Origin: JACQFZ01 sp045810625
Lineage (GTDB): Bacteria; Pseudomonadota; Gammaproteobacteria; Acidiferrobacterales; Sulfurifustaceae
Assembly (NCBI GenBank): GCA_045810625.1
Contig: JBJMVQ010000002.1
Span: 21,881-85,880, forward strand
Direction of reading: 5' to 3'
Length of the DNA stretch: 64,000 nt
The notes under the pieces were generated by a model. The model ran no database searches. It was not told where the DNA came from and saw only the letters and a list, made by a program, of their open reading frames with translations. Positions 18,713 through 27,765 of this stretch are shown here, in pieces. A program made the position numbers and the translations under genes. Numbering within the stretch: position 1 is the first letter of the stretch; the number at the start of each line of letters is the position of its first letter.

Positions 18713-19783
18713 TCAGTGGAAGATGAAGCCCCAGGGCGTAAAGAACGTGAAAACGCCGATCACCGCGATCCACACGAGCGTGATCGGAATGAACACCTTC
18801 CAGCCGAGACGCATGATCTGATCATAACGGTAGCGCGGGAAGGTGGCGCGGAACCACAGAAAACAAAACAGCAGAAAACTGATCTTGAGCAGCAGCCAGT
18901 GCACGCCGTCGCCGAGCAGTGCGCCGAGCACCGGCACCGAAGGGACCCACGCGGGCGGCAGCGGCGAGAGCCAGCCGCCGAGGAACATGATCGTCGCGAG
19001 CGTGGAAATCAGGATCATGTTGGCGTATTCGGCGAGGAAGAACATCGCGAAACCCATGCCGGAATACTCGACGTGAAACCCGGCCACCAGCTCGGATTCG
19101 CCTTCGGCCACGTCGAACGGCGCGCGATTGGTCTCGGCCACGCCGGAAACGAAGTAAACGATCGCGAGGGGCAACAACGGCCAGACATACCACTGGTGCA
19201 GGCCGCCCCCCTGATGCAGCGCGATCTCGCGCAGGTTGAGCGAGCCGGCCGCCATGAGGACGCCGACGAGCGCGAATCCCATCGCGATCTCGTACGCGAC
19301 GATCTGCGCCGCAGAGCGCATGCTGCCGAGGAAGGCGTATTTCGAGTTCGAAGCCCAGCCCGCGACGATGACGCCGTACACCGACATCGAGGTGAGCGCG
19401 AGGATGAAGAGCAGGCTCGCGTCGATATTGGCGAGCACCAGCTGATCGGTAAACGGAATCACCGCCCACGCCACGAACGACGGAGCCAGCGCGAGCAGCG
19501 GTGCCGTGACGAACAGAAAACGGTTCGCGTTCGCCGGGATGATGATTTCCTTCAGCAACAGCTTGCCGACGTCGGCCCACGGCTGCATCCAGCCGCGTGG
19601 CCCCACCCGGTTCGGGCCGATACGGACCTGCATGTAGCTGATCACTTTGCGCTCGAAGAACGTGAGGTACGCAACCGAAATGATCAGCGGCACGAGAATC
19701 GCGACGATCTTCACGAGGCTGAATACCGTCACCTGGCTCCATGCCGGCAACGCGCCCCACGCCGTGGAGATGAAGTCGGTCAT
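18713..19783 (-). CDS. nuoH: NADH-quinone oxidoreductase subunit H
   Basis: Membrane subunit that forms the quinone chamber, 356 residues and eight helices. Signature regions: RKVISYMQVRIGPNRVGPRG, GVAETNRAPFDVAEGESELV and ATFPRYRYDQIMRLGWK. The start overlaps the nuoG stop (ATGA). Confidence 0.98.
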   Translation of the reverse strand: MTDFISTAWGALPAWSQVTVFSLVKIVAILVPLIISVAYLTFFERKVISYMQVRIGPNRVGPRGWMQPWADVGKLLLKEIIIPANANRFLFVTAPLLALAPSFVAWAVIPFTDQLVLANIDASLLFILALTSMSVYGVIVAGWASNSKYAFLGSMRSAAQIVAYEIAMGFALVGVLMAAGSLNLREIALHQGGGLHQWYVWPLLPLAIVYFVSGVAETNRAPFDVAEGESELVAGFHVEYSGMGFAMFFLAEYANMILISTLATIMFLGGWLSPLPPAWVPSVPVLGALLGDGVHWLLLKISFLLFCFLWFRATFPRYRYDQIMRLGWKVFIPITLVWIAVIGVFTFFTPWGFIFH

Positions 19784-22179
19784 GCGCGCACCAAGCTGGC
19801 GGGCGCGTGAGCCCCGAGCGTGAACGTTTCGAGGTAACCGGACGCGATCAGCACCGCGCCGTCCGGCACGCGCGCGTCGATTTTGACTTCCAGGCGCGCT
19901 TCGCCCGCGACCGTCCGGACAGCAACGGCCACGCCGTCCGCGAGGCCGAGGCGCGCGGCTTCCGCCGCGTTCATGCGCGCCGCGGGCGGCGGATTGTCAG
20001 CGGTGTGCTGCAGCGCCGGGGCGCGCCGCACGAGCGGATCGACCGCATAGAGCGGCACTTCAGCGATTCGATAGAGCTGCGCGTCGGCAAGCGGCACGCG
20101 TACCGGCGCCGGCGCAGCGTTGCCCTCGAACGCGGTCGGCTTGAAGAGCGACGGGAACCCAAGCTCGCCGCGCACGTCGTCGATCGTGGCGTATTCGAAG
20201 CCGCCGACGCCGAGCTGATTGCCGAGCACGCGCAGGATCTTCCAACCCGGGCGGGCATCGCCGAGCGGCCGGACTGCCGCCTCGAAGCGCTGCACGCGGC
20301 CTTCGGTATTGACGAAGCTGCCGTCGGTTTCGCTGAACGGCGCGAGCGGCAACAGCGCGTGTGCGTAACCAATCGCGGGACTGCGATAAACCGACGGTTT
20401 GAACGAGGTCAGCATCACGACGAATTCAGCCGATTCCATCACCTTGGCCGCGAGCGTTCCGTCGAGCAGGTCGAGCTCGGGCTCGACGCCGTGGAGCAAG
20501 AACGCTTTGCGCGGCTCGCGGAGCATCGCCGCCGTCGTGAGGCCCGGACCCGCCGCTTTGCCGAGCGGTCCCCGATGCGGCACGCAGCCCGCCACCCAGG
20601 CGCCGGCGGAATTGCCTTCGCCGAGGAACCCGAGCGTCGCACCGCAACGCGCAGCGATCCGACTTGCGATTGCGCGGAGCCCAGCAGCTTGTGGATGACT
20701 GAACGCGAACGGCCCGAGTAGTACCGCCTTCTTGGTCGCGCGCGTCAGTAACTCGGCGATGCGCTTCGCCTCGACTCCGGGCGTCAGCGGGTCGATCCAG
20801 CTCGCCGCCGCCGGCCCGCCGCCAAGCGCTTTGGCGACCTCGGCCGCAGCGATGTACATCTCTTCCGGCCGGCCGATCACCTTCGCCGTGAGCGGATGCG
20901 TGAAATCGTAGTCGATCGGATTGATCGCCATGATCGCCGCACCCTTCTTCGCCGCTTTGCGCAGGCGAAGCCCGAGCAACGGCTGATCCTTGCGCGGATT
21001 CGCGCCGATCAGGAGCACCGCATCGAGCGTCTCGAGATCGGGAATGCTCATGCCTAGCGCGGGGAAAAGCGGCGCCTGTGCGTCATCCGAAAAATCGAGC
21101 TGCCGCAACCGATGGTCGACGTTGTTCGACCCGAGCGCGCGCATGAGCTTTTGCAGGAGATAAAACTCTTCGAGCGTGCTGATCGGCGACGCGAGCGCGC
21201 CGAGTGCATTCGCGCCGTGACGTTCAATGACCTGCTTCAGGCCGTTCGACGTGAAGTCGAGCGCGGTCGCCCAATCCACCTCTTCCCACTGGCCGTTCTT
21301 GTGGATCATCGGCACGCGCAGACGCTCGTCGGAATTGAGCGCCTCGTAGCTGAAGCGGTCGCGATCCGACAACCAGCATTCGTTGATCGCATCGTTCACG
21401 CGCGGCAGCACGCGCTTGACCTGGCCGCGGAGCTGCTGGATGTCGATATTCGAGCCGACGCAGTCGTGCGGCGCGATCGATGCGTGATGATCGAGCTCCC
21501 ACGGACGCGCCTTGTATTGGAACGGCTTCGAGGTGAGCGCGCCGACCGGGCAGATGTCGATGACGTTGCCGGAAATCTCGGAATCGACGCTGCGATCCAG
21601 GAACGTGCGGATCTCGCTGTGCTCTCCGCGATTGAGCACGCCGAACTCCATGACACCTGCCAGCTCCTGCCCAAAACGAACACAGCGCGTGCAGTGGATG
21701 CAGCGCGTCATGAAAGTCGTGATCAGCGGGCCGATGTCTTTGTCCGGCACGACGCGCTTCGCTTCGTCGTAGCGCGAGTCGTCTTTGCCGTATCCGAGCG
21801 CCTGATCCTGCAGCGGACACTCACCGCCCTGATCGCAGATCGGGCAGTCGAGCGGATGATTGAGCAGCAGGAACTCCATCACGTGCTTTTGCGAATCGCG
21901 CGCCTTCTCGGAGCGCGTGAAAACTTTCATGCCTTCCGCCACCGGCGTCGCGCACGCGGGCATGGTCTTCGGGGCCTTCTCGACCTCAACCAGGCACATG
22001 CGGCAGTTCGCCGCGATCGGAAGCTTTCCGTGGTAACAAAAGCGCGGGATATAAATGCCGGCCGCGTCCGTCGCCTGGATGATCATCGAGCCTTTTTTCG
22101 CCGGAATCTTCCGGCCGTCGACTTCGATCATCACGGTATCGGCTGCCGCCGCCGCGACGGTTTGCTCCTTCGCGCTCAT
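19780..22179 (-). CDS. nuoG: NADH-quinone oxidoreductase subunit G
   Basis: Large iron-sulfur subunit of complex I, about 799 residues. The N-terminal ferredoxin domain has a [2Fe-2S] motif (FCYHGK, CRMCLVEVE), a His-Cys3 cluster (HPLDCPICDQGGECPLQDQA), and two [4Fe-4S] motifs (CIHCTRCVRF and the Cys of DICPVGAL). A molybdopterin-oxidoreductase-like domain follows. I take the ATG overlapping the nuoF stop; an in-frame ATG-less extension of nine codons upstream is not needed. Confidence 0.97.
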   Translation of the reverse strand: MSAKEQTVAAAAADTVMIEVDGRKIPAKKGSMIIQATDAAGIYIPRFCYHGKLPIAANCRMCLVEVEKAPKTMPACATPVAEGMKVFTRSEKARDSQKHVMEFLLLNHPLDCPICDQGGECPLQDQALGYGKDDSRYDEAKRVVPDKDIGPLITTFMTRCIHCTRCVRFGQELAGVMEFGVLNRGEHSEIRTFLDRSVDSEISGNVIDICPVGALTSKPFQYKARPWELDHHASIAPHDCVGSNIDIQQLRGQVKRVLPRVNDAINECWLSDRDRFSYEALNSDERLRVPMIHKNGQWEEVDWATALDFTSNGLKQVIERHGANALGALASPISTLEEFYLLQKLMRALGSNNVDHRLRQLDFSDDAQAPLFPALGMSIPDLETLDAVLLIGANPRKDQPLLGLRLRKAAKKGAAIMAINPIDYDFTHPLTAKVIGRPEEMYIAAAEVAKALGGGPAAASWIDPLTPGVEAKRIAELLTRATKKAVLLGPFAFSHPQAAGLRAIASRIAARCGATLGFLGEGNSAGAWVAGCVPHRGPLGKAAGPGLTTAAMLREPRKAFLLHGVEPELDLLDGTLAAKVMESAEFVVMLTSFKPSVYRSPAIGYAHALLPLAPFSETDGSFVNTEGRVQRFEAAVRPLGDARPGWKILRVLGNQLGVGGFEYATIDDVRGELGFPSLFKPTAFEGNAAPAPVRVPLADAQLYRIAEVPLYAVDPLVRRAPALQHTADNPPPAARMNAAEAARLGLADGVAVAVRTVAGEARLEVKIDARVPDGAVLIASGYLETFTLGAHAPASLVRA

Positions 22180-23465
22180 GAACGGCCTCGGGTCTCGGGC
22201 AGGCACGCCCGGTGATCAATGTGATACTGGAATTCCTCGCGGAAATGCTGCACGAAGCTGCGCACCGGCCAGGCGGCCGCTTCGCCGAACGCGCAGATCG
22301 TCCGGCCTTCGATCTTCGACGCGACGCTGTCGAGCAGGTCGAGGTCTTGCGCGCGACCCTGCCCGTTTTCGACACGATCGATGACGCGCGCCATCCAGCC
22401 CGTGCCTTCGCGGCACGGCGTGCACTGTCCGCACGACTCCTCGTAGTAGAAGTGCGAGATGCGCTGCAGCGCCTGAACCATACAAGTCGTCTCATCCATC
22501 ACGATGACGGCGCCGGACCCGAGCATCGAGCCGGCCTTCGCGATCGAGTCGTAGTCCATCGTCAGCTCCATCATGATCCGGCCGGGCAGCACTTTCGCCG
22601 ACGATCCGCCGGGAATCACCGCTTTCAGTCGATGGCCATTACGCACGCCGCCGGCGAGCTTGAGCAGCTCGGCGAACGGGATGCCGAGCGGCACTTCGTA
22701 GTTTCCAGGCCGGTTCACGTGGCCGGAAACGGAAAAAATCTTCACGCCGCCGTTGTTGGGCTTGCCCAGATCGAGGAATTGCTTCGCGCCGTGGCGCAGG
22801 ATGTACGGAACCGACGCGAGCGTCTCGGTGTTATTGATCGTGGTCGGCCGCCCGTAGAGACCGAAATGGGCGGGGAATGGCGGCTTATAGCGCGGCAGAC
22901 CGCGCTTGCCTTCGAGCGATTCGAGCATCGCCGTCTCTTCGCCGCAGATGTACGCGCCGGCACCAAGGTACGTATACAAGTCGAAGTCGACGCCGGACCC
23001 CATGACGTTCTTGCCGAGCAGGCCCGCGTCGTACGCTTCCTTGAGCGCGGCTTCGAAGCGGTTATGCGGCTCGATGAACTCGCCCCGCAAGTAGTTGTAC
23101 CCGACCGTTGCGCCCATCGCGTAGCCCGCAATCGCCATCCCTTCGATGACGGCATGCGGGTTGTAGCGGAGAATGTCGCGATCCTTGAACGTACCCGGTT
23201 CACCTTCGTCCGAGTTGCACACGAGATATTTCTGCCCCGGCGACTTCGGATTCATGAAGCTCCACTTCACGCCGGTCGGGAAGCCTGCACCGCCGCGTCC
23301 GCGCAACGCCGCGGTCTTGATCTCCTCGACGATGCTCGCCGGTTCGCGCCGCTCCTTCAGGACCTTTTCCCACATCTCGTACCCGCCGGCGCTCCGGTAC
23401 GTCGAAAGCGTCCACGGCTTTTCGACCTTCGGGTCGGGCAGGCAGATGTTCAAGACGGCGGTCAT
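22176..23465 (-). CDS. nuoF: NADH-quinone oxidoreductase subunit F (FMN and NADH site)
   Basis: Binds NADH and FMN and carries one [4Fe-4S] cluster; 429 residues. NADH-binding GRGGAGFPTGVKW, FMN-binding YICGEETAMLESLEG, and the cluster ligands ESCGQCTPCREG with a distal Cys (TICAFGEAAAWP). The ATG at 23465 (MTAVLNICLPD) is chosen. The frame continues upstream through the palindromic repeat, which would give a Pro/Gly-rich artefact if used. Confidence 0.97.
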   Translation of the reverse strand: MTAVLNICLPDPKVEKPWTLSTYRSAGGYEMWEKVLKERREPASIVEEIKTAALRGRGGAGFPTGVKWSFMNPKSPGQKYLVCNSDEGEPGTFKDRDILRYNPHAVIEGMAIAGYAMGATVGYNYLRGEFIEPHNRFEAALKEAYDAGLLGKNVMGSGVDFDLYTYLGAGAYICGEETAMLESLEGKRGLPRYKPPFPAHFGLYGRPTTINNTETLASVPYILRHGAKQFLDLGKPNNGGVKIFSVSGHVNRPGNYEVPLGIPFAELLKLAGGVRNGHRLKAVIPGGSSAKVLPGRIMMELTMDYDSIAKAGSMLGSGAVIVMDETTCMVQALQRISHFYYEESCGQCTPCREGTGWMARVIDRVENGQGRAQDLDLLDSVASKIEGRTICAFGEAAAWPVRSFVQHFREEFQYHIDHRACLPETRGRS

Positions 23466-23493
23466 CGGCGCAAGACCTTTCCCGCTGCACTGC

Positions 23494-23545
23494 GCCCCCC
23501 TCCCCTTCCCTCCCCCGTTGCACGGGGGAGGGTTAGGGTGGGGGC
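23494..23545. repeat. G/C-rich palindromic repeat, copy 2 (nuoE-nuoF gap)
   Basis: Same element as at 18128-18179 and in the same orientation: a C-rich arm ending CCTCCCCCGT, short loop, and CGGGGGAGGGTTAGGGTGGG. It fills the nuoE-nuoF gap of about 127 bases. Both copies lie inside the nuo operon. Confidence 0.85.
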
Positions 23546-23592
23546 AGCGGATGCGCTGAACCGTTTGAAATCTTCGTCCATCCTCGGTCTCT

Positions 23593-24099
23593 TCACTTGA
23601 AGCGCGCAAGGAGCGCGTCGATTTTTTCCGGCGTTAGATTCTCGTGATACTCGCCGTCGACCATCAGTGCCGGCGCGCCGCCGCACGCGGCGAGACACTC
23701 GGCTTGCTTTAGCGTGCAACGCCCGTCGGAGGTCGTTTCACCGACCTTGACACCCAGACGCTGCTCCAGGTGCTCCATGATCTGCTCGGAGCCGCGCAGC
23801 CAGCACGAAATGCTGTTGCAGACATAAAGCTTGTGCCGCCCTACGGGGCTGAGATCGTAAAGACTATAAAAGGTTGCGACCTCTTCCACCGCGACCGGTG
23901 GAACCTGGAGGTACAGGGCCACCGCTTCCATCAACTCGGGCGTCAGCCAACCGCCGTTCTCGCGCTGTGCGATCGTAAGCGCCGCCAAGACGGCCGAGCG
24001 TTTGCGGTCGGGCGGAAATTTCGCGACCCAGCGGTCGATCTCCGCGCGCGCCTCGGCCGACAGTCGTTCGGTACCGCTCGGTTTGAGATTCGCGGCCAT
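23593..24099 (-). CDS. nuoE: NADH-quinone oxidoreductase subunit E
   Basis: Thioredoxin-like [2Fe-2S] subunit of complex I, 168 residues. Cluster ligands are CNSISC and, after the QRLGVKVGETTSDGRCTLKQ region, ECLAACGGAPA. The start shares one base with the nuoD stop. Confidence 0.97.
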   Translation of the reverse strand: MAANLKPSGTERLSAEARAEIDRWVAKFPPDRKRSAVLAALTIAQRENGGWLTPELMEAVALYLQVPPVAVEEVATFYSLYDLSPVGRHKLYVCNSISCWLRGSEQIMEHLEQRLGVKVGETTSDGRCTLKQAECLAACGGAPALMVDGEYHENLTPEKIDALLARFK

Positions 24100-25352
24100 C
24101 AGCGATCTATCTCCCCGAACACGATATCCTGCGTTCCGATGATCGCCACGAGATCGGCGATCATGTGCCCGCGCGCCATTTCATCGAGCGAGGCGAGATG
24201 CGGAAAACCGGGCGCCCGAATCTTCACGCGGTACGGCTTGTTGGCGCCGTCGGAGATCATATAGATACCGAACTCGCCCTTCGGTGCTTCGACCGCCGCA
24301 TACACCTCGCCTTCCGGCACGCAGTAACCTTCGGTGAAGAGCTTGAAGTGATGGATTAAGGCCTCCATGTCGGCCTTCATCTCTTCGCGCCGCGGCGGGG
24401 CAATCTTGTGGTTACCGACCATCACCGGACCCGGATTGCGCCGCAGCCATTCCACACACTGGCGGATGATGCGGTTGCTCTGACGCATCTCTTCGATGCG
24501 CACGAGATAGCGATCGTAGCAGTCGCCGTTGACGCCGATCGGAATGTCGAAGTCCACGCGGTCGTACATCGCGTATGGCTGCTTCTTGCGCAGATCCCAC
24601 TCGATGCCGCTGCCGCGCAGCATCGGACCGGAGAAGCCGAGCTGCACCGCACGCTCGGGCGACACCACGCCGATGCCGACGGTGCGCTGCTTCCAGATAC
24701 GGTTGTCGGTGAGAAGCGTCTCGTACTCGTCGATATAACCCGGAAAGCGCTCGGTAAAGTCCCAAATGAAGTCGAGAAGCGAGCCCTCGCGGTTGCTGTT
24801 CAACCGCGCGACTTCTTTTTCGTCGTGCCACTTCGACGCCTGATATTTCGGCATCGACTCGGGGAGATCGCGGTACACGCCGCCCGGGCGGTAATAAGTG
24901 GCGTGCATGCGCGCGCCGGACACCGCTTCGTAGCAATCAAAAAGATCTTCGCGCTCGCGGAAGCAGTAGAGGAAAACGGTCATCGCACCGATATCGAGCG
25001 CGTGCGCGCCGAGCCAGAGCAGATGATTCAGAATGCGCGTGATCTCATCGAACATCGTGCGGATGTACTGCGCCCGCACGGGGGCCTCGATCCCGAGCAG
25101 CTTCTCGATGGCGCGCACGTATGCGTGCTCGTTGCACATCATCGAGACGTAGTCGAGCCGGTCCATGTAGCCGATCGACTGGTTGTACGGTTTCGACTCG
25201 GCCAGCTTCTCCGTCGCGCGATGGAGCAGGCCGACGTGCGGGTCGACGCGCTGGATCACTTCGCCGTCGAGCTCGAGCACCAGGCGCAGCACGCCGTGGG
25301 CCGCGGGATGCTGCGGCCCGAAGTTCATCGTGTAGTTGCGGATCTCAGCCAC
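24099..25352 (-). CDS. nuoD: NADH-quinone oxidoreductase subunit D
   Basis: Forms the quinone-binding cleft together with nuoB; 417 residues. Typical regions include NFGPQHPAAHGVLRLVLELD, VDPHVGLLHRATEKLAE and SDGANKPYRVKIRAPGFPHL near the end. Nuo C and D are separate genes, not the fused CD form of enterobacteria. It overlaps nuoC by 8 bases. Confidence 0.98.
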   Translation of the reverse strand: MAEIRNYTMNFGPQHPAAHGVLRLVLELDGEVIQRVDPHVGLLHRATEKLAESKPYNQSIGYMDRLDYVSMMCNEHAYVRAIEKLLGIEAPVRAQYIRTMFDEITRILNHLLWLGAHALDIGAMTVFLYCFREREDLFDCYEAVSGARMHATYYRPGGVYRDLPESMPKYQASKWHDEKEVARLNSNREGSLLDFIWDFTERFPGYIDEYETLLTDNRIWKQRTVGIGVVSPERAVQLGFSGPMLRGSGIEWDLRKKQPYAMYDRVDFDIPIGVNGDCYDRYLVRIEEMRQSNRIIRQCVEWLRRNPGPVMVGNHKIAPPRREEMKADMEALIHHFKLFTEGYCVPEGEVYAAVEAPKGEFGIYMISDGANKPYRVKIRAPGFPHLASLDEMARGHMIADLVAIIGTQDIVFGEIDR

Positions 25353-25950
25353 GCGCGAAGCCCTCGTCGCGGATCACGCGCGGCACCAGCACGCGCGGTT
25401 CGATCGTCACGGGCTGATACACCACGCGGCGCTTGCTCTCGTCGTAGCGCATCTCGACGTTCCCGATCAGCGGGAAGTCCTTACGGAACGGATGACCGAT
25501 GAAGCCGTAGTCGGTGAGGATGCGGCGCAAGTCCGGGTGCCCTTCGAAAACAATGCCGAAGAGATCGAACGCTTCGCGTTCGAACCAGTTCGCGGAATTC
25601 CAGATTTCCACCACCGACGCGATCCGCGGCATCTCGTCATCGAGAAACGCACGCAGCCGCAACCGCCGGTTGTGCTTCAGCGACAACAGGTGGTAAACCG
25701 CGGCGAAATGCGGCCCACCGCGCAACCCCTCGCGCGATTCGAGCCGGTACGTCGAGTAATCGACTCCGCAGACGTCGACGAGCTGCTCGAATCCGAATAC
25801 CGGGTCGTCGCGCAGGACACGACATACCTTAAGAAGGTCTTCGCGACGGATTTCGAACGTGACTTCGCCGCGCGCTTGTACGGTCGCGGTGATCGACTCA
25901 CCCAGTTTTTCGGCGGCGTGTGCGACGACCGCCTGAAGTCCTTCCGTCAT
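25345..25950 (-). CDS. nuoC: NADH-quinone oxidoreductase subunit C
   Basis: Peripheral-arm subunit of 201 residues. The conserved segment WFEREAFDLFGIVFEGHPD, RRILTDYGFIGHPFRKDFPL is present. It stands between nuoB and nuoD as in most proteobacteria. Confidence 0.97.
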   Translation of the reverse strand: MTEGLQAVVAHAAEKLGESITATVQARGEVTFEIRREDLLKVCRVLRDDPVFGFEQLVDVCGVDYSTYRLESREGLRGGPHFAAVYHLLSLKHNRRLRLRAFLDDEMPRIASVVEIWNSANWFEREAFDLFGIVFEGHPDLRRILTDYGFIGHPFRKDFPLIGNVEMRYDESKRRVVYQPVTIEPRVLVPRVIRDEGFARG

Positions 25951-25965
25951 TCGGCCCTGGATTGG

Positions 25966-26448
25966 TTAACGAGCGATGGTATTGGTGCGCCGGATTTTTT
26001 TCTGTAACTGCAAAATGCCGTACAGCAACGCTTCGGCGGTCGGCGGGCAGCCGGGTACGTACACGTCCACGGGCACGATGCGATCGCAACCGCGGACCAC
26101 CGCATAAGAATAGTGATAATAGCCGCCGCCGTTCGCGCACGAGCCCATCGAGATTACCCAGCGCGGCTCCGCCATCTGGTCGTACACCTTGCGCAACGCC
26201 GGAGCCATCTTGTTCACCAGCGTTCCGGCAACGATCATGACGTCCGACTGCCGGGGGCTCGGCCGGAAGATGATGCCGAAGCGATCGAGGTCGTAGCGTG
26301 CCGCTGCGGCGTGCATCATTTCAACGGCGCAGCACGCGAGCCCAAACGACATCGGCCACAGCGAGCCGGTACGGGCCGCATTCACGAGCTGGTCCGCGGT
26401 GGTCGTGAGCCAGCCGCGCTCTACCGCGGGTGCCTCGGCTACTCCCAT
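25966..26448 (-). CDS. nuoB: NADH-quinone oxidoreductase subunit B
   Basis: Carries the terminal [4Fe-4S] cluster N2 that reduces quinone. Ligands: FGLACCAVEMM (two Cys), SMGSCANGG and VPGCPPTAEAL. About 160 residues from the ATG at 26448, preceded by AAGGGGG as ribosome binding site; an in-frame GTG at 26469 is the alternative. It overlaps the nuoA end by 10 bases. Confidence 0.97.
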   Translation of the reverse strand: MGVAEAPAVERGWLTTTADQLVNAARTGSLWPMSFGLACCAVEMMHAAAARYDLDRFGIIFRPSPRQSDVMIVAGTLVNKMAPALRKVYDQMAEPRWVISMGSCANGGGYYHYSYAVVRGCDRIVPVDVYVPGCPPTAEALLYGILQLQKKIRRTNTIAR

Positions 26449-26795
26449 TCGAGCGCCCCCTTCTTCCACTCATAAATGAATCCGACGACGAGTATCGCGA
26501 GGAAGAGCATCATGGACGTGAAGCCGAAGACCCCGATGTCGGACAACGCGGTGGCCCAAGGAAAGAGGAACGCGATCTCGAGATCGAAAATGATGAAAAG
26601 GATGGCGACCAGGTAGTAGCGCACATCGAACTTCATGCGCGTGTCCTCGAACGCCTCGAAGCCGCACTCGTAGGGGGAATTCTTCGCCGGATCGGGCCGA
26701 TGCGGACCGAGTAATCGACCCAGGATAATCATGACGGTCCCCAGTCCCAGGGCGACCACCATAAAAATAAGAATAGGAAGGTAATTCTGCAGCAC
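26439..26795 (-). CDS. nuoA: NADH-quinone oxidoreductase subunit A
   Basis: First gene of the nuo operon, 118 residues with three helices. Family motifs: KNSPYECGFEAFEDTRMKFD and RYYLVAILFIIFDLEIAFLF. The promoter described at 26874-26902 precedes it. Confidence 0.97.
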   Translation of the reverse strand: MLQNYLPILIFMVVALGLGTVMIILGRLLGPHRPDPAKNSPYECGFEAFEDTRMKFDVRYYLVAILFIIFDLEIAFLFPWATALSDIGVFGFTSMMLFLAILVVGFIYEWKKGALEWE

Positions 26796-26873
26796 GAGCC
26801 GCCTCCAAAACGGCTTAGCACCTTCGCGCCTTGCGGGTTCGCGCTGCGCGGACCGGGCGCGAAAGGCCGCGCG

Positions 26874-26902
26874 AGTCTAGGCTTTTGGCCCATGACAGTC
26901 AA
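26874..26902 (-). promoter_or_regulatory. Sigma70-type promoter for the nuo operon
   Basis: On the minus strand TTGACT (26902-26897), a 17-base spacer and TAGACT (26879-26874). Both hexamers are close to consensus and the predicted start gives a leader of roughly 70 bases before nuoA. Confidence 0.6.
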
Positions 26903-27722
26903 GCCATTTTCCCGTTACGACACAGACACCTAACGAAGCATGCTCGCATGGATGTACCAAGCCCACCTGATGACCAGTCCTTGTGTTTGACCACTCGGCG
27001 TTGAATAGATTGGCCTTTCGCGTCGATCGACGCTCGAAGGCTCGATCCAAGACGAGAGCAGATGTGCTGCGTAGCCGATCGGCGAGCGCAAACGAAATGG
27101 AAGCGAAGGCGTGCTTGCGGATAAGACCGAGGGCTTCGCGTCAGGTAAGTTCCGCGACGATCAACCGGGGAAAAACGTCCGAGCGATGCCGAGCAAAGAG
27201 TCTGGGACGGTGACGGTGTAGCGGAAAGCTAATTGTGCTCGAACCGACCACTTCCAGGCGACTGCGAAGCAACCAACTAAAAGAGGCGCGAGGCGGGAGT
27301 CACTTGCGTCCAGTGGCGCCGCTCACGCCACTGTCCCCTTCCCCCGTCCCGCGCCGAAGCCCCGCTGCAGCTCCGACGAGAATAGGAGCGGCAGCAACAT
27401 CGGCAAAGAGCACTTTCGTGCCCCGTTTGCTCAGGGCCACTCGGACCTCGGGGCGGGACGCGCGCGGGAATCGTCGTCGTCACAGAACAAATGCTGACTA
27501 AGAGGCAGCCAGCTATTCCGTCACGGAAATCGGCACAGACTGGTCAGCCGCCGTCACGACGGTACGACAGAGCGACGCCAGATGATTCATCCGGCGTGTT
27601 CACGATTCGATGACGAGCGCGTGCATTGCAGATCAAGGCACGACATCACGACTTGGACGACGGGAGCGACTCGGACTGAAAGAGCTTGCGCCGCGAACAA
27701 ATGACGTAATGAGAGCGCATAT
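26903..27722. other. Gene-poor interval between nuoA and luxR-type gene
   Basis: About 820 bases with only short incidental open frames on both strands, no recognised protein, RNA gene or long repeat. Codon use in the short frames does not look like the neighbours. It lies in a place where many relatives join tRNA-Leu directly to nuoA, so it may be inserted or decayed sequence. Confidence 0.5.
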
Positions 27723-27749
27723 CCGGTTCCAAGAAGTTCTTGGAACCGG
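27723..27749. promoter_or_regulatory. Perfect 27-bp palindrome (possible operator or terminator stem)
   Basis: CCGGTTCCAAGAA, one central G, TTCTTGGAACCGG: perfect 13-bp arms around 27736. It lies 16 bases beyond the stop codon of the LuxR-type gene. No T-run follows on the minus strand, so it is not a classical terminator for that gene; a protein-binding site is possible. Confidence 0.6.
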
Positions 27750-27765
27750 TTTAAGCAAATTCTTC

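Noticed and set aside
23466..23609. An N-terminal extension of nuoF with Pro/Gly-rich sequence
   Set aside because: It is created by the palindromic repeat at 23494-23545. The true start is the ATG at 23465.
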